Below are positions 1-9,558 of a stretch of DNA of 64,000 bases, piece after piece; position 1 is the stretch's first letter; each line of letters begins with the position of its first letter. The stretch comes from Actinoalloteichus hymeniacidonis. Its GTDB lineage: Bacteria > Actinomycetota > Actinomycetes > Mycobacteriales > Pseudonocardiaceae. The notes under the pieces were generated by a model. It was not told the origin of the DNA, made no database searches, and saw nothing but the letters and a program-made list of their open reading frames with translations. Location: NCBI RefSeq assembly GCF_014203365.1, contig NZ_JACHIS010000001.1, positions 5,022,001 through 5,086,000 of the forward strand. The letters are read 5' to 3'. The translations under genes and the position numbers were made by a program.

Positions 1-2
1 TC

Positions 3-1385
3 CCCGAGGCCATCTCGTTCTCCATCATCGCCGGAGTCGACCCCGCCATCGGGTTGTTCGCCTCGTTCACCATGGCCGTGGTGATCTCCGTGGTCGGCGG
101 CCGTCGCGCCATGATCTCCGCCGCGACCGGCGCCGTCGCCCTGGTCATCGCCCCGTTGAACTTCAACCACGGCCTGGGCTACCTGGTCGCCGCGGTCATC
201 CTCGCCGGTGTCTTCCAGATCGTCTTCGGCGCGCTCGGCGTGGCCAAGCTGATGCGCTTCATCCCGCGCTCGGTGATGGTCGGCTTCGTCAACTCCCTCG
301 CGATCCTGATCTTCCTGGCCCAGGTGCCGGAGATGCAGGACGTGCCGTGGGTCGCCTACCCGTTGTTGCTCGGCGGGCTGACGATGATGGTGCTGTTGCC
401 GAAGATCACCACCGTGGTGCCCGCGCCACTGGTCTCGATCGTGGTGTTGACCGTCATCACCCTCGGCGCGGGCCTCGCCGTGCCGACGGTCGGCGACAAG
501 GGCGAGCTGCCGTCCGCGCTGCCGACGCTGGGGCTGCCCGACGTTCCCTTCACCCTGGACACCCTGACCATCATCGCGCCCTACGCGTTCGCGATGGCGC
601 TGGTCGGGCTGATGGAATCGTTGATGACCGCCAAGCTGGTCGACGACATCACCGACACCCATTCCTCCAAGACCCGCGAGTCGATCGGCCAGGGCATCGC
701 CAATATCGTCACCGGCTTCTTCGGCGGGATGGGCGGCTGCGCGATGATCGGCCAGACCATGATCAACGTGAAGGTCTCCGGCGCCCGCACCCGGCTGTCG
801 ACCTTCCTCGCGGGCGCGTTCCTCATGGTGCTGTGCATCGTGTTCGGGCCGATCGTCTCCGACATTCCGATGGCCGCGCTGGTCGCCGTCATGGTCATGG
901 TGTCCTTCGCGACCTTCGATTGGCACTCGATCGCACCGAAGACTCTGCGCCGAATGCCCCTCGGCGAGCTCGCGGTCATGCTGATCACCGTGGCCTGCGT
1001 GGTGCTCACCCACAACCTCGCGGTCGGTGTCGTCGCAGGCACGATCACCGCGATGGTCATCTTCGCCAACCGGGTCGCGCACCTCGCGGAGGTCACCGCC
1101 GTCGTCGACCCCGATGGCACGACCGTCGTCTACCGGGTCACCGGCGAACTGTTCTTCGCGTCCTCCAACGACCTAGTCGGCCAGTTCGACTACGCGGGTG
1201 ACCCGCCGAACGTCGTCATCGACCTCGGCGCGGCGCACATCTGGGATGCGTCCTCGGTCGCCGCGCTCGACGCGATCGAGACGAAGTACGCGAAGCGCGG
1301 CAAGAGCGTCGAGATCACCGGGCTCAATCCGCCGAGCGCCCGGATCCACGGAAAACTCACCGGAGAACTCAGCGCGGGACACTGA
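3..1385 (+). CDS. SulP family anion transporter, 5' end cut by the window
   Basis: Inner-membrane anion permease of the SulP/SLC26 family (sulfate, bicarbonate or a related anion; substrate not predictable). The frame is already open at the first base and reads PEAISFSIIAGVDPAIGLF, a conserved early SulP segment, so the true start lies before the window and the TTG at 54 is only internal. About ten hydrophobic segments follow, then a cytoplasmic STAS domain in the last ~90 residues (VVIDLGAAHIWDASSVAALD). It ends 20 bases before a strong hairpin. Family is secure, substrate is not. Confidence 0.9.
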   Translation, partial: PEAISFSIIAGVDPAIGLFASFTMAVVISVVGGRRAMISAATGAVALVIAPLNFNHGLGYLVAAVILAGVFQIVFGALGVAKLMRFIPRSVMVGFVNSLAILIFLAQVPEMQDVPWVAYPLLLGGLTMMVLLPKITTVVPAPLVSIVVLTVITLGAGLAVPTVGDKGELPSALPTLGLPDVPFTLDTLTIIAPYAFAMALVGLMESLMTAKLVDDITDTHSSKTRESIGQGIANIVTGFFGGMGGCAMIGQTMINVKVSGARTRLSTFLAGAFLMVLCIVFGPIVSDIPMAALVAVMVMVSFATFDWHSIAPKTLRRMPLGELAVMLITVACVVLTHNLAVGVVAGTITAMVIFANRVAHLAEVTAVVDPDGTTVVYRVTGELFFASSNDLVGQFDYAGDPPNVVIDLGAAHIWDASSVAALDAIETKYAKRGKSVEITGLNPPSARIHGKLTGELSAGH

Positions 1386-1404
1386 CTTCGAACCCAACCG
1401 ATAA

Positions 1405-1445
1405 AGCGCCGCCAGTACCGAAGGATTCCCGGATCTGGCGGCGCT
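1405..1445. terminator. Rho-independent-like terminator between convergent genes
   Basis: Perfect 11-bp inverted repeat: AGCGCCGCCAG at 1405-1415 pairs with CTGGCGGCGCT at 1435-1445. It lies between the SulP gene and the converging small secreted protein gene and could serve both. No long T tract, as is usual in actinomycetes. Confidence 0.8.
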
Positions 1446-1506
1446 GCTAAATCAGATTAAGCGGAAAGCGGCCGAGAAAGTCATTCGATACCCGACCACG
1501 CCACCG

Positions 1507-1800
1507 TCACCCACCGAGCAGGCCGGAATACTCGGGACCGTGGCCATAGTGGCCCCAGACCGGCGAGTTCTCGTAGTGCGAGACGATGATGCTGATCGGG
1601 ACCTTGATGACGAAAGAATTGTCCCCATAAGAATTATCGCCGTCCAAGAACTCGTCCATGTTCACCATCACGTCACGTCCCGAATAGTCGGCGCGGCCCG
1701 CCACCGAGTCCTCGGCCTGCGCGGGAACCGCCGAAATGACGGCGAGGGCGGCACTGGCCACGACGGCACCTACAGCGATACGGGAAACACAGTGGGACAT
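1507..1800 (-). CDS. Small secreted protein, function unknown
   Basis: 97 residues from the ATG at 1800, which is preceded by GGAGA at a good distance; an in-frame start further upstream (1893) would add 31 residues with no signal-peptide character and is not preferred. Residues 1-29 (MSHCVSRIAVGAVVASAALA then AVISAVPAQA) form a Sec signal peptide with an AQA cleavage site. The mature part is ~68 residues, acidic, rich in Gly, Tyr and His, and has no motif I recognise. It stands alone. Export is well supported; any function would be a guess. Confidence 0.7.
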   Translation of the reverse strand: MSHCVSRIAVGAVVASAALAVISAVPAQAEDSVAGRADYSGRDVMVNMDEFLDGDNSYGDNSFVIKVPISIIVSHYENSPVWGHYGHGPEYSGLLGG

Positions 1801-2221
1801 AGTCGTTCTCCGTTCTTCGCAATCAGGATCGAACAGCGGACAGTCTGGCGGATAAAACAGTTGCGTGGCGAAGCAAACATCAGGTTCACCCAAAAGAGCT
1901 CAAACCGGACTAACCGTTCACATTTAGTTCGCCACTTGATTGAATTGCGACGAACCGACATCTACCACACGTCGGATCCCGGATGAAGAGAAGTCACCCG
2001 CCGCCACCTCAGTCAACGAATCAACTATTGACAGCCGAAGAATGGCCTTGCTAAGTATGCGGCCGAATGGGTTGAACCGCTCATTCGCTCGGGTCCGAAT
2101 CCTTGACCGATCATCAAACGTCCTGCTATTTGCCCGCTGGCAGGCCGCCGACCCGGTCACCGGCCCCGAAGACGACGGTGGGCCGACGAGAGATTCACCC
2201 GTCGGCCCACACCCTGCACGC
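1801..2221. other. Intergenic region, no gene seen
   Basis: About 420 bases of lower GC than the neighbours. It holds the promoter of the small secreted protein (reading left) and, near its right end, the terminator of the aminopeptidase gene. Open frames across it have poor codon use and no convincing ribosome site. Confidence 0.6.
2178..2210 (-). terminator. Terminator of the aminopeptidase P gene
   Basis: Perfect 11-bp inverted repeat (GTGGGCCGACG at 2178-2188, CGTCGGCCCAC at 2200-2210), 11 bases past the stop codon of the leftward aminopeptidase gene. Confidence 0.8.
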
Positions 2222-3628
2222 TCAGCTCTGGTGGTCCCGCACCCACCGCTCGATGTCGGCCGAGTGGATCGGCAGCTCCGAGGACAGCACCTCGGGTGCT
2301 CCCGAGGTGACCAACAGGTCGTCCTCGGTGCGGACGCCGATGCCGCGCAGCTCCGGCGGCACGGTCTCGTCGTTCGGGTGGAAGTACAGGCCGGGTTCGA
2401 CGGTCAACACCATGCGCTCCTCCAGCGTGCCCCCGTGATACGCCGCCGCCGAGGCATGCGGGGAGTCGTGCACGTCGATGCCCAGGTAGTGGCCGATGCC
2501 GCAGACGATGAACCGCCGATGCTGCTGGCCGTTCGGGTCCATCGCCTCATCCACCGACACCGGCAGCAGGCCCCAGTCGTGCAGGCCCTCGGCCAGCACC
2601 CGCAGGGCCGTGTCGTGGAAGGCCAGGTAATCCCGGCCGGGCCGGACCTCCTCGATCGCCGCCAGGTGCGCGGCGGTCACCAGGTCGTACACCTGACGCT
2701 GTGCGGCGGAGAAAGTGCCCGAGGCCGGGAAAGTCCTGGTCACGTCGGCGGTGTAGCAGGATTTCACCTCGACTCCGGCGTCCAGCAACACGAGGTGATC
2801 GGGCCGCACCGGCCCGTCGCAGCGCACCCAGTGCAGCACCGGGGCGTTCGGTCCGGAGGCGACGATCGTCGCGTAACCGGGGCCGTTGCCCGCGCTGCGC
2901 GCCACCCGGTCGAAGGTGCCCTGCAACCAGCGTTCGCCGCCGCCCTCGATCGCTGCGGGCAGCGCGGCGGCCACATCACCGAAGGCGCCGATGGTGGCGT
3001 CGACGGCCTCGCGCAGCTGGCCGATCTCCCAATCGTCCTTGATCCGGCGCAACTCCGAGCAGACCCGCCGGACCTCGCCCGCGCCGCCCCGGCCGTCGCC
3101 CACCGCGTCGAGCAGCGGATCGACCCCGGTGACGACCATGGTGGGCGGGGTCATGCCGCGCAAGGAATCGGCAAGCCGCTCCAGCGGCAGGCAGGTCAGC
3201 CCGAGGGCCTCGCTCCACTCGGCCAGGCCGGGCTGCGGGCCGTTCCATAGCGCGCCGTGATGCGGATCGGCGAAGAAGTCGGCGAGTTCCGGGCCCGCCG
3301 GTTCCGCCAGGTAGAGCACCGCGTCGTGGCCATCGGCGGTCGGGGTGATGACCAACACCGCGCCCTCGGCATTGCAGCCGGTCAGCCAGACGAAGTCGCT
3401 GTCGGGCCGGAAGTCGTGATAGGTGTCGTTGGCCCGAACCGGCGCGCGGCCCGAGGCCACCGCGATCCGTCTACCGGGCAGCTCCGCGACCAGCCTGCGT
3501 CGGTGTTCCGCCGCCGCTGCCGCGGCCCCGGCGGGTAGATCGGGTTGGGTGGACTGCGCCGACCATCCCTGCTTGATGTTGTCGAGGAAACCCGTCGCCG
3601 CACTGAGCCGCACCCGCTGACGCGCCAT
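2222..3628 (-). CDS. pepP: Xaa-Pro aminopeptidase (aminopeptidase P, M24B)
   Basis: Cytoplasmic dinuclear-metal peptidase that removes an N-terminal residue preceding proline. 468 residues from the ATG at 3628 (AAAGGCGG ribosome site); a longer frame to 3841 adds 71 residues unlike the family. An AMP_N domain (residues ~25-165, with DTYHDFRPDSDFVWLTG) precedes the pita-bread catalytic domain. All five metal ligands are visible: the two Asp in LLDAGVEV...YTADVTRTFP, His in GIGHYLGIDVHD, Glu in TVEPGLYFH and Glu in GVRTEDDLL. Length is normal for actinomycete PepP. Single gene with its own terminator. Confidence 0.93.
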   Translation of the reverse strand: MARQRVRLSAATGFLDNIKQGWSAQSTQPDLPAGAAAAAAEHRRRLVAELPGRRIAVASGRAPVRANDTYHDFRPDSDFVWLTGCNAEGAVLVITPTADGHDAVLYLAEPAGPELADFFADPHHGALWNGPQPGLAEWSEALGLTCLPLERLADSLRGMTPPTMVVTGVDPLLDAVGDGRGGAGEVRRVCSELRRIKDDWEIGQLREAVDATIGAFGDVAAALPAAIEGGGERWLQGTFDRVARSAGNGPGYATIVASGPNAPVLHWVRCDGPVRPDHLVLLDAGVEVKSCYTADVTRTFPASGTFSAAQRQVYDLVTAAHLAAIEEVRPGRDYLAFHDTALRVLAEGLHDWGLLPVSVDEAMDPNGQQHRRFIVCGIGHYLGIDVHDSPHASAAAYHGGTLEERMVLTVEPGLYFHPNDETVPPELRGIGVRTEDDLLVTSGAPEVLSSELPIHSADIERWVRDHQS

Positions 3629-3916
3629 GATCCGCCTTTCGCCTTGCCAAACCACACGAGAACTGCGGTCCGTTCTAGCACCTGCGGCGCTCCGGGGTGG
3701 CCCGGCGCCGGCGGTCGACGGGCCCGATGCCCTGCGGCACAGGCCATCCGGGGTAGTCAGTGTGATCCACATTTTCAACTGCATGTGGTCGATGAAGCCG
3801 CGAACCGGCCTCGCCCGAACCGGTCCCCCACGCGATATCAATCGATGCCGCAGGATCCGCCGTCCCGTGTTGGTGAATCGAGCCAGGCCAGCAGGCCGAA
3901 GTCGGCCGGCCTCGGG

Positions 3917-4759
3917 TCAACCGTGCGCGGCGGCGGAACGGTAGACGGCCGGGGTGATGCCGTAATAACGACCGAACCAGCGGGTCAGGTGACTCTGATC
4001 GGCGAAACCCACCGCCGTGGCAGCCGCTGCGGGTGGCGTGCCCTCGGCGAGGAGTCGGCGGGCCGCGCGCAACCGCAGCTGTCGCTGATAGTCGCCCAGC
4101 GCCAAACCGGTGGTCCGCATGAACCCTCGGTGCAGGGCGTAACGGCTGCACCCCGCGACCTCGGCGAGGTCCTCGACCCGCAGATCCTCGGCATAGGAGG
4201 CGTGCAGCAGTTGCCGCACCCGGTCGACGCCCGACGGTCCGCCGTATTCCCCTGCCACGCGCGGCGGGCGCACCGAGGCCCGGCGGACCAGGGCACGCAC
4301 CGTCGAGTCGAGGGCCTCGCCGCGTTCCAAGGCGCTGCCCGCATCCAGCAGTCGATGCAGGCGGAACAGGGCGCGGAACAGCAACGGGTCGTGGACGACG
4401 GGTTCGATGAACAACGGCAGCCCTGCCTGTTCGGCTCCGCTGTCGGCGATCACGTTCTCGATCAGCTTCGGTTCGAGATAGACCATCCGGTAGGTGAAGC
4501 CGTGGGCTTCGGCGGCGTGTCCGTCGTGCGGCTCATCGGGGTTGAACGCCATCACCATGCCCACCCCACTGGTCCGCGCGGCGCCCCGGCAGGTGAACGC
4601 CTGGGAGCCGGCCTCGGTCAGGCCGAACGAGTAGGCGTCGTGGGTGTGTCGGTGATAGGTGTGCCGTTCGAAGTGGGCGTGTATGGCCTCCACGCCCAGG
4701 TCCGGAGCCCGCCAGTACCGGGACCACTCACCGCTCGTTGCGCCCCTCACCTCGTCCAT
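3917..4759 (-). CDS. AraC family transcriptional regulator
   Basis: 280 residues from the ATG at 4759. The N-terminal half is a cupin-type AraC ligand domain (HTYHRHTHDAYSFGLTEAG, a typical His-rich strand). The C-terminal half carries the paired AraC helix-turn-helix (LRVEDLAEVAGCSRYALHRGF and GFADQSHLTRWFGRYYGITP). It is divergent from a DUF2000 gene 76 bases away; this AraC/DUF2000 pairing recurs in actinobacteria, so that gene is the likely target. The inducer is unknown. Confidence 0.9.
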   Translation of the reverse strand: MDEVRGATSGEWSRYWRAPDLGVEAIHAHFERHTYHRHTHDAYSFGLTEAGSQAFTCRGAARTSGVGMVMAFNPDEPHDGHAAEAHGFTYRMVYLEPKLIENVIADSGAEQAGLPLFIEPVVHDPLLFRALFRLHRLLDAGSALERGEALDSTVRALVRRASVRPPRVAGEYGGPSGVDRVRQLLHASYAEDLRVEDLAEVAGCSRYALHRGFMRTTGLALGDYQRQLRLRAARRLLAEGTPPAAAATAVGFADQSHLTRWFGRYYGITPAVYRSAAAHG

Positions 4760-4835
4760 GATGCCCACGCCTGCGAACCGCCTGCCGCACCAGCGTTCAA
4801 GACGCGCGCGCCCGCACGGGGCGAGGCTGCCCGAC

Positions 4836-5246
4836 ATGCAGAACCGAACGAAGATCGCCGTCGTCGTCCGGGACGATCTGGCCGCCTGGCAGCGGCTCAA
4901 CGTGACCGCATTCCTGGTCAGCGGGATCGCCGCCCGGTTCCCGGAGACCATCGGCGAGGACTATCTCGACGCGTCCGATGTCTCGTACCTACCGATGTTC
5001 GGCCAACCGATCGTGGTGCACGCCGCCGAAGCCGAGGGCCTGCGCAAGGCACGGGAGAAGGCGGTGACCCGTGAGTTGGCGGTGGCGATCTACCCCGAGG
5101 AGCTGTTCGCCATGTCCACCGACGCCGAGAACCGAGCGGCAGTCCGCACGATGCCCACCGAGAAGCTGGCGTTGGCCGGGCTCGCCGTCTATGGCGGGCG
5201 CAACGCCGTCGACAAGGCATTGAAGGGCCTGCCGCTGCATGGCTGA
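4836..5246 (+). CDS. DUF2000 family protein
   Basis: 136 residues from the ATG at 4836 (MQNRTKIAVVVRDDLAAWQRLNV). The opening strand and AWQRLNVTAFL helix, and the middle PMFGQPIVVHA, fit the DUF2000 family, small cytosolic proteins with a peptidyl-tRNA-hydrolase-like fold and no assigned function. The in-frame start further upstream (4659) runs through the divergent AraC gene and is rejected. Its position facing an AraC regulator suggests control by it. Confidence 0.85.
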   Translation: MQNRTKIAVVVRDDLAAWQRLNVTAFLVSGIAARFPETIGEDYLDASDVSYLPMFGQPIVVHAAEAEGLRKAREKAVTRELAVAIYPEELFAMSTDAENRAAVRTMPTEKLALAGLAVYGGRNAVDKALKGLPLHG

Positions 5247-5258
5247 CGCGGCGTCGCT

Positions 5259-6365
5259 CTAGTCCTCGGCCAACAGTGTGAATTCGGCGCGACCGGAGGA
5301 GATCCCGTTGATCTGGAGTTCCACGGCGTGGGCACCGGGGTGGTACCTACGGGTGGTGATCACCTTGAAGGAGTGCTCACGGGTGATGTCGTAGGTCTCG
5401 CCCGGTTCGAGGGTCTTCGTGGTGAGTTTGAAGGTCTTGCCGGTCTGCACGCCGCTCGCCTTCTGGTGATGCACGATGTAGTCGATCGCCAGCTGCGCGG
5501 GTTCGGTGTCGAGGTTGCGGACCGAGGCGGTGAAGGTCAACGTCTCGCCGATGGTGACGGAATCGGTGGCCGGGATCGGCCCCGTCACCTCCAGCCGGGC
5601 CGGGGTGAAGCCCAGCAGGCTCAACGCCTCCGGGTGCCCCTTCTTGATGAGGCTGCGCAGGCCGTGCCGGACGACGTGCACGGTGTTGGCGTCGGGCTCG
5701 GCCAGCCAGGCCGTCGCCGTGGCCACCACGAGTTCCGGTTCCTGTCGGCTCAGGTCGTTGAGATGGTTGGCCACCGACCGGCGGACGTATTCGGCCTCGT
5801 CCCGGTAGAGCGCGTCGAGGATCGGCAGGGTCGTCTGCGGTTCCGCCAGGATCGCGGGCACCCGCACCGCCCACGGCAGAAACGGCCGGGTGCCCTCCGA
5901 GGCGAGCCGCCGCAGGTCGACGTCCGAGGAGCCCGCCCAGTGATAGATCTTGGCCATCGCCCGGTCGAGATCGTGGTTGAGCAGGGCCCGGATGGCGAAC
6001 TCGGAGCTGAGCAGCGAGGTCAGCTCGCCCAGCAGGTTCAGCGCGTCGTCGAAGGCCTCGGCGCTGCCCTCGTCGATGGCCTTGGCCGCGACGGCGCTGG
6101 TGACCGGCCAGATAAGCCAACCGCTGAACTGGGTCGCCTCGTCCCGCGCCCGGCGGATCGTGGCCGCGAAGGAGTCGTAGTCCCCCGGCAGGTCGGCCAA
6201 TAACGCATACCGCAGCAGGTCACTGCGCTCCCGCAACGACAGCGGGCCCAGCTGGGCCTCGGCGGCCCGCAGCCCGATCAGCGGCGCGTCCGGCGCTGCG
6301 GTCTCAATGGCCTCGGTGAGGACCTGCACGGTGTTGGAGCCGATCAGTTCGTCGGCGAAGGGCAT
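5259..6365 (-). CDS. DNA alkylation repair protein, AlkD-like HEAT repeats
   Basis: 368 residues from the ATG at 6365, preceded by GAGGAGA. Helical repeats fill residues ~1-235; segments such as SSDVDLRRLASEGTRPFLPW and YVRRSVANHLNDLSRQEPE are characteristic of AlkD/DNA-alkylation-repair HEAT proteins, which flip out or excise alkylated purines. The last ~100 residues form an immunoglobulin-like beta domain (VTIGETLTFTASVRNL...), an extension seen in one branch of the family. It converges on the DUF2000 gene with a 12-base gap. Catalytic activity is inferred from family only. Confidence 0.85.
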   Translation of the reverse strand: MPFADELIGSNTVQVLTEAIETAAPDAPLIGLRAAEAQLGPLSLRERSDLLRYALLADLPGDYDSFAATIRRARDEATQFSGWLIWPVTSAVAAKAIDEGSAEAFDDALNLLGELTSLLSSEFAIRALLNHDLDRAMAKIYHWAGSSDVDLRRLASEGTRPFLPWAVRVPAILAEPQTTLPILDALYRDEAEYVRRSVANHLNDLSRQEPELVVATATAWLAEPDANTVHVVRHGLRSLIKKGHPEALSLLGFTPARLEVTGPIPATDSVTIGETLTFTASVRNLDTEPAQLAIDYIVHHQKASGVQTGKTFKLTTKTLEPGETYDITREHSFKVITTRRYHPGAHAVELQINGISSGRAEFTLLAED

Positions 6366-6600
6366 GTTCGGGGTCTCCTCAGGCGGGCACCAGGCAGTGC
6401 AGAACTCGTCGAGCCGTGGCCGGTGTCTCCCCGGACGGAATTGAGGGGTCCATCCCGAGATCACGCGGCCGCTGGCCCCGCGCGGTCTGTCTACAGTGCA
6501 CGGCGCGGCGCCTCGCTGGCTCTGTTGTAGACAGTAGTCATCGGCGTCCGCGAGCCGGTGCTCGATCGAGTATTCCGCACGTAGGCGTGGTGCATCGGCT

Positions 6601-7002
6601 TCAGCGGCCTCGGGCATCGTGCGCCGCACGGGCGCTGTCGATCTGTTCGATGTGTTGGTCGGCCCACTGCGCCACGGCCTGGATGACCGGCAGCAGGCTG
6701 TGGCCCAGCGCGGTCAGTTCGTAGTCCACCCTGGCGGGCACCTCGGGCGTGACCGTGCGGGTGAGCAGGCCGTCTCGCTCCAGGTTCCGCAGTGCCTGCG
6801 TCAGCATCTTCTGACTGGCCCCGGGAATCGCCCTACCCAGCTCGCCATAGCGTCGAAGCCCGCCGGACAGTTCCTTGATGATCAGCGCAACCCACTTCTC
6901 ACCGATGCGGTCGAGCATCCGATTGGTCGGGCAGCGGACACAGTGCTCCCGGTGGGCGATGCGGGCCGCCGTGTGGGCTTGCGCTGCGGTGCGAGTGGTC
7001 AT
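6601..7002 (-). CDS. HxlR family transcriptional regulator
   Basis: 133-residue winged-helix regulator. HREHCVRCPTNRMLDRIGEKW carries the early Cys residues common in redox- or quinone-sensing HxlR proteins, and LRRYGELGRAIPGASQKMLTQALRNLERDGLL is the recognition helix and wing. It is divergent from a gene remnant at 7114, whose intact relatives are often HxlR targets. Confidence 0.92.
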   Translation of the reverse strand: MTTRTAAQAHTAARIAHREHCVRCPTNRMLDRIGEKWVALIIKELSGGLRRYGELGRAIPGASQKMLTQALRNLERDGLLTRTVTPEVPARVDYELTALGHSLLPVIQAVAQWADQHIEQIDSARAAHDARGR

Positions 7003-7113
7003 GGCATTCCTCCGAGTGCGCTGGCCACCTTGAAGTGCGTACTCCCGGCGAGGCCTAGCTCTGCATAACTTCGGTGCGCAGCGATCCCTTCCCGATCAAG
7101 GAGCGAACCGGCC

Positions 7114-7311
7114 ATGACAACGATCACGATCCTCGGCTCCGGCACCGTGGCCACGGCACTGGCGGGGCCCCTGCACGCCGCCGGGCATCAGGTCATCATC
7201 GATCTCGGCGGGGTGCATACCGCCCTGGGCCGGGAGGCGTTCCTACTGATGGTCCGCAGTCTGGTCGGGGCGTTGGGGCCGGTGCCGTTCGGGATGGCCG
7301 TCGCGCGGTAG
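7114..7311 (+). pseudogene. Internally deleted remnant of an F420/NADP-dependent reductase-like gene
   Basis: A 65-codon frame that joins the two ends of a protein normally ~200 residues long. Codons 1-28 (MTTITILGSGTVATALAGPL, then HAAGHQVI) are the dinucleotide-binding start of the NADPH:F420 reductase-like Rossmann family. Codons 29-65 (DLGGVHTALGREAFLLMVR... then VPFGMAVAR) match the family's C-terminal end. Some 130 codons from the middle are missing, and the junction stays in frame. It has a proper ribosome site (AAGGAG) and faces an HxlR regulator, the usual neighbour of intact copies. Without the substrate half it is probably dead. Confidence 0.7.
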
Positions 7312-7547
7312 GACCCGGCGTGCCAGGCAACGCAACCGCCGAATCGAGCGATGTACCGCTTCGACGGAGCACGCATAAATTACCTGCGCCGAGGCGAAGC
7401 TGCGGTTTCGTCGAGGCCGAGGTCGGCGGCGCGGGGTGTGGACGAACACTTCCGGCAGGGGGCAACGAGTGTTCGTGCCCGGTCCATCTGCAGGCCATCC
7501 GGGTTCGACAGAGTGCGAACGCCCGTACCGACCCAGGGAGACCGCAG

Positions 7548-9500
7548 ATGGACGACCCGCGCCGCACCGACCGCGACCCCGCCGAGGCAGCCGCTTCGCC
7601 TGCCGAGGCCACGCAGGCGGCGGGCGGGCCCGCCCTGGGACGTCGGACCCTGTTGCATGCCGCTGCCGCCGTGCCGGTGATCGGCGCCGCCGCGAGCCTG
7701 CCCGCCGTCACCGCCCCGGCGGCTCACGCCCAAGACGAGGCATCGACCGCCTCGGCGGGTCGCGGCGCCGATCTGGAGAGCACTCGGTTCGTCATCGCGG
7801 TGCTGCCCGACACCCAGTACCTCTTCGATGAGGACAGCTCGGACCCGACGCCGCTGCGGGACGCCTTCCGCCATGTGGTCGACCGGCGCCGCGAGGAGGA
7901 CATCGTCTTCCTGGCGCACCTCGGCGACGTCACCGAGCACGGCAGCCAACACGAGATCGACCTGGCCGAGCGCGCCTTCCGGTTCCTGGACCGCAAACTG
8001 CCCTACAGCGTGCTGGCCGGTAACCACGACGTGGACGGCAGCACCGACGACCAACGCGGCGACAGCCCCTACCTGGCGGCGTTCGGGCCGGACCGCTTCC
8101 GCCGCAGCTCGACCTACCTCGGCTCCTCCCCCGGCGGCTACAACAGCGCCCACGTGCTGCGGGCGGGCGACCGGGACTGGTTACTGCTGGCGCTGGACTG
8201 GCGGATCTCCGACACCGGTTTGGACTGGGCCCGAGGTGTGCTTGCCGAGCACCCGACGCTGCCCACCATCCTCACCACCCACGATCTCGCCTTCGCCAGC
8301 GACGACGGCATCGCGCAGCTGTCCGAGCACGGCAGGCGGCTGTGGGACGGGCTGATCAACGACCACGACCAGATCTTCCTGACCCTCAACGGGCATTACT
8401 GGCCGTCGGGTCGCACCGTCCTGCAGAACGCGGCGGGCAACGATGTGCACGTTCACATCGCGAACTACCAGGACATGTACTACGGCGGCGCAGCGACGCT
8501 GCGGTACTACTCCTTCGACCTGGTGCGGGGTGTCATCGACGTCGAGACGTTCTCGCCGTGGTTGCTGGGCATCGACCGCGAGGACCGCAGCCCGCTGGAG
8601 GCCGAGAACGTCGAGCGCACCGGCGAGGTCGACCGGTTCAGCGTGGCCATCGACTTCGAGAAGCGCTTCGCAGGCTTCTCCGGGGTGACCCCGCCCGCCG
8701 CGCGGCCTGCCGACGAGGTGGTGGGCCGGGGCACGGTCGCCTACTGGCGTTTCGACGAGTCCGGTCTTGGCGAGACCGGCGCCGACGGGAACGCCGTCAA
8801 CGAGGGCACCGTGGCCCGCGACCTCACCGGCAACGGCAACGATCTGGTGGCCACCCGCCTGCACAACGGGCCCGCCGACGTGCTGACCTTCTCCGCCGAC
8901 CACCACGTCGACCAGCCCGCGCACGCGAGCCTGCGATTCGACGGCGCGAAGGACCCGAACCGGGGTGCCCTGCTGCGGGCCGTGACCGAGGCGCCGATCA
9001 ACAGCATGACCTTCGAATCGGGCTACACGATCGAACTGTTCGCCAAGCTGCCCGATCCGATGGTGGGCGACCACTCCTTCATGGGACTGCTGAGCTGGGA
9101 GGGCCGCGCGGGGGATGCGGGCAAGACCAGCGGTTGGTCGCAGGACGAGCCGACGTGCAGCCTGAACCTGTCCGGGGAGCGGTTCTTGCAGTACGTCGTC
9201 TACCCCAACGATCGGGACGCCGACCCGACCTCGTGGAGTCACGCCCTGCCGATGGGGCGGTGGATGCACCTGGCGGTCGTCAACGACGGACGGCAGACCG
9301 TGGTCTATGTGGACGGTTCGAAGATCGCCCGCAATCCCACCCAGCGGTCGAAGGGCATCACGACCTTGGGCAAGCCCTTCGTCATCGGCGGCACCCAGTT
9401 CGCCGAGGAGTACAGCCACGGTTTCTACGGCTGGATCGGCGATGTCCGGATCTCCTCGCGGGCGTTGCGCACCACCGAGTTCCTGACCACCCGCCGCTAG
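7548..9500 (+). CDS. Tat-exported metallophosphoesterase with LamG-like domain
   Basis: 650 residues from the ATG at 7548 (GGGAG upstream); a longer frame from 7074 is rejected because it overlaps the reductase remnant. A twin-arginine signal (GRRTLLHAAAAVPVIGAAAS, ending AHAQ) shows folded export. The calcineurin-like domain (residues ~75-330) shows PDTQY, LGDVTEHG, LAGNHDVDG, TTHDL and LNGHYW, i.e. the GDxx, GNHD and GH metal-binding blocks. The last ~210 residues (VAYWRFDESG... IGDVRISSRAL) are a concanavalin-like LamG module, probably for binding a surface glycan. Substrate unknown; phosphodiesterase or nucleotidase activity is likely. Confidence 0.9.
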   Translation: MDDPRRTDRDPAEAAASPAEATQAAGGPALGRRTLLHAAAAVPVIGAAASLPAVTAPAAHAQDEASTASAGRGADLESTRFVIAVLPDTQYLFDEDSSDPTPLRDAFRHVVDRRREEDIVFLAHLGDVTEHGSQHEIDLAERAFRFLDRKLPYSVLAGNHDVDGSTDDQRGDSPYLAAFGPDRFRRSSTYLGSSPGGYNSAHVLRAGDRDWLLLALDWRISDTGLDWARGVLAEHPTLPTILTTHDLAFASDDGIAQLSEHGRRLWDGLINDHDQIFLTLNGHYWPSGRTVLQNAAGNDVHVHIANYQDMYYGGAATLRYYSFDLVRGVIDVETFSPWLLGIDREDRSPLEAENVERTGEVDRFSVAIDFEKRFAGFSGVTPPAARPADEVVGRGTVAYWRFDESGLGETGADGNAVNEGTVARDLTGNGNDLVATRLHNGPADVLTFSADHHVDQPAHASLRFDGAKDPNRGALLRAVTEAPINSMTFESGYTIELFAKLPDPMVGDHSFMGLLSWEGRAGDAGKTSGWSQDEPTCSLNLSGERFLQYVVYPNDRDADPTSWSHALPMGRWMHLAVVNDGRQTVVYVDGSKIARNPTQRSKGITTLGKPFVIGGTQFAEEYSHGFYGWIGDVRISSRALRTTEFLTTRR

Positions 9501-9558
9501 CCGCACGAGCGGGTCGGGGCCGTCGACAGGCTGGGGACCGTCGATGGCTTGGGAAGGT

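Noticed and set aside
7074-7547. Upstream extension of the metallophosphoesterase
   Set aside because: It overlaps the reductase relic in another frame and lacks a signal peptide at its start; ATG 7548 directly precedes the Tat signal.
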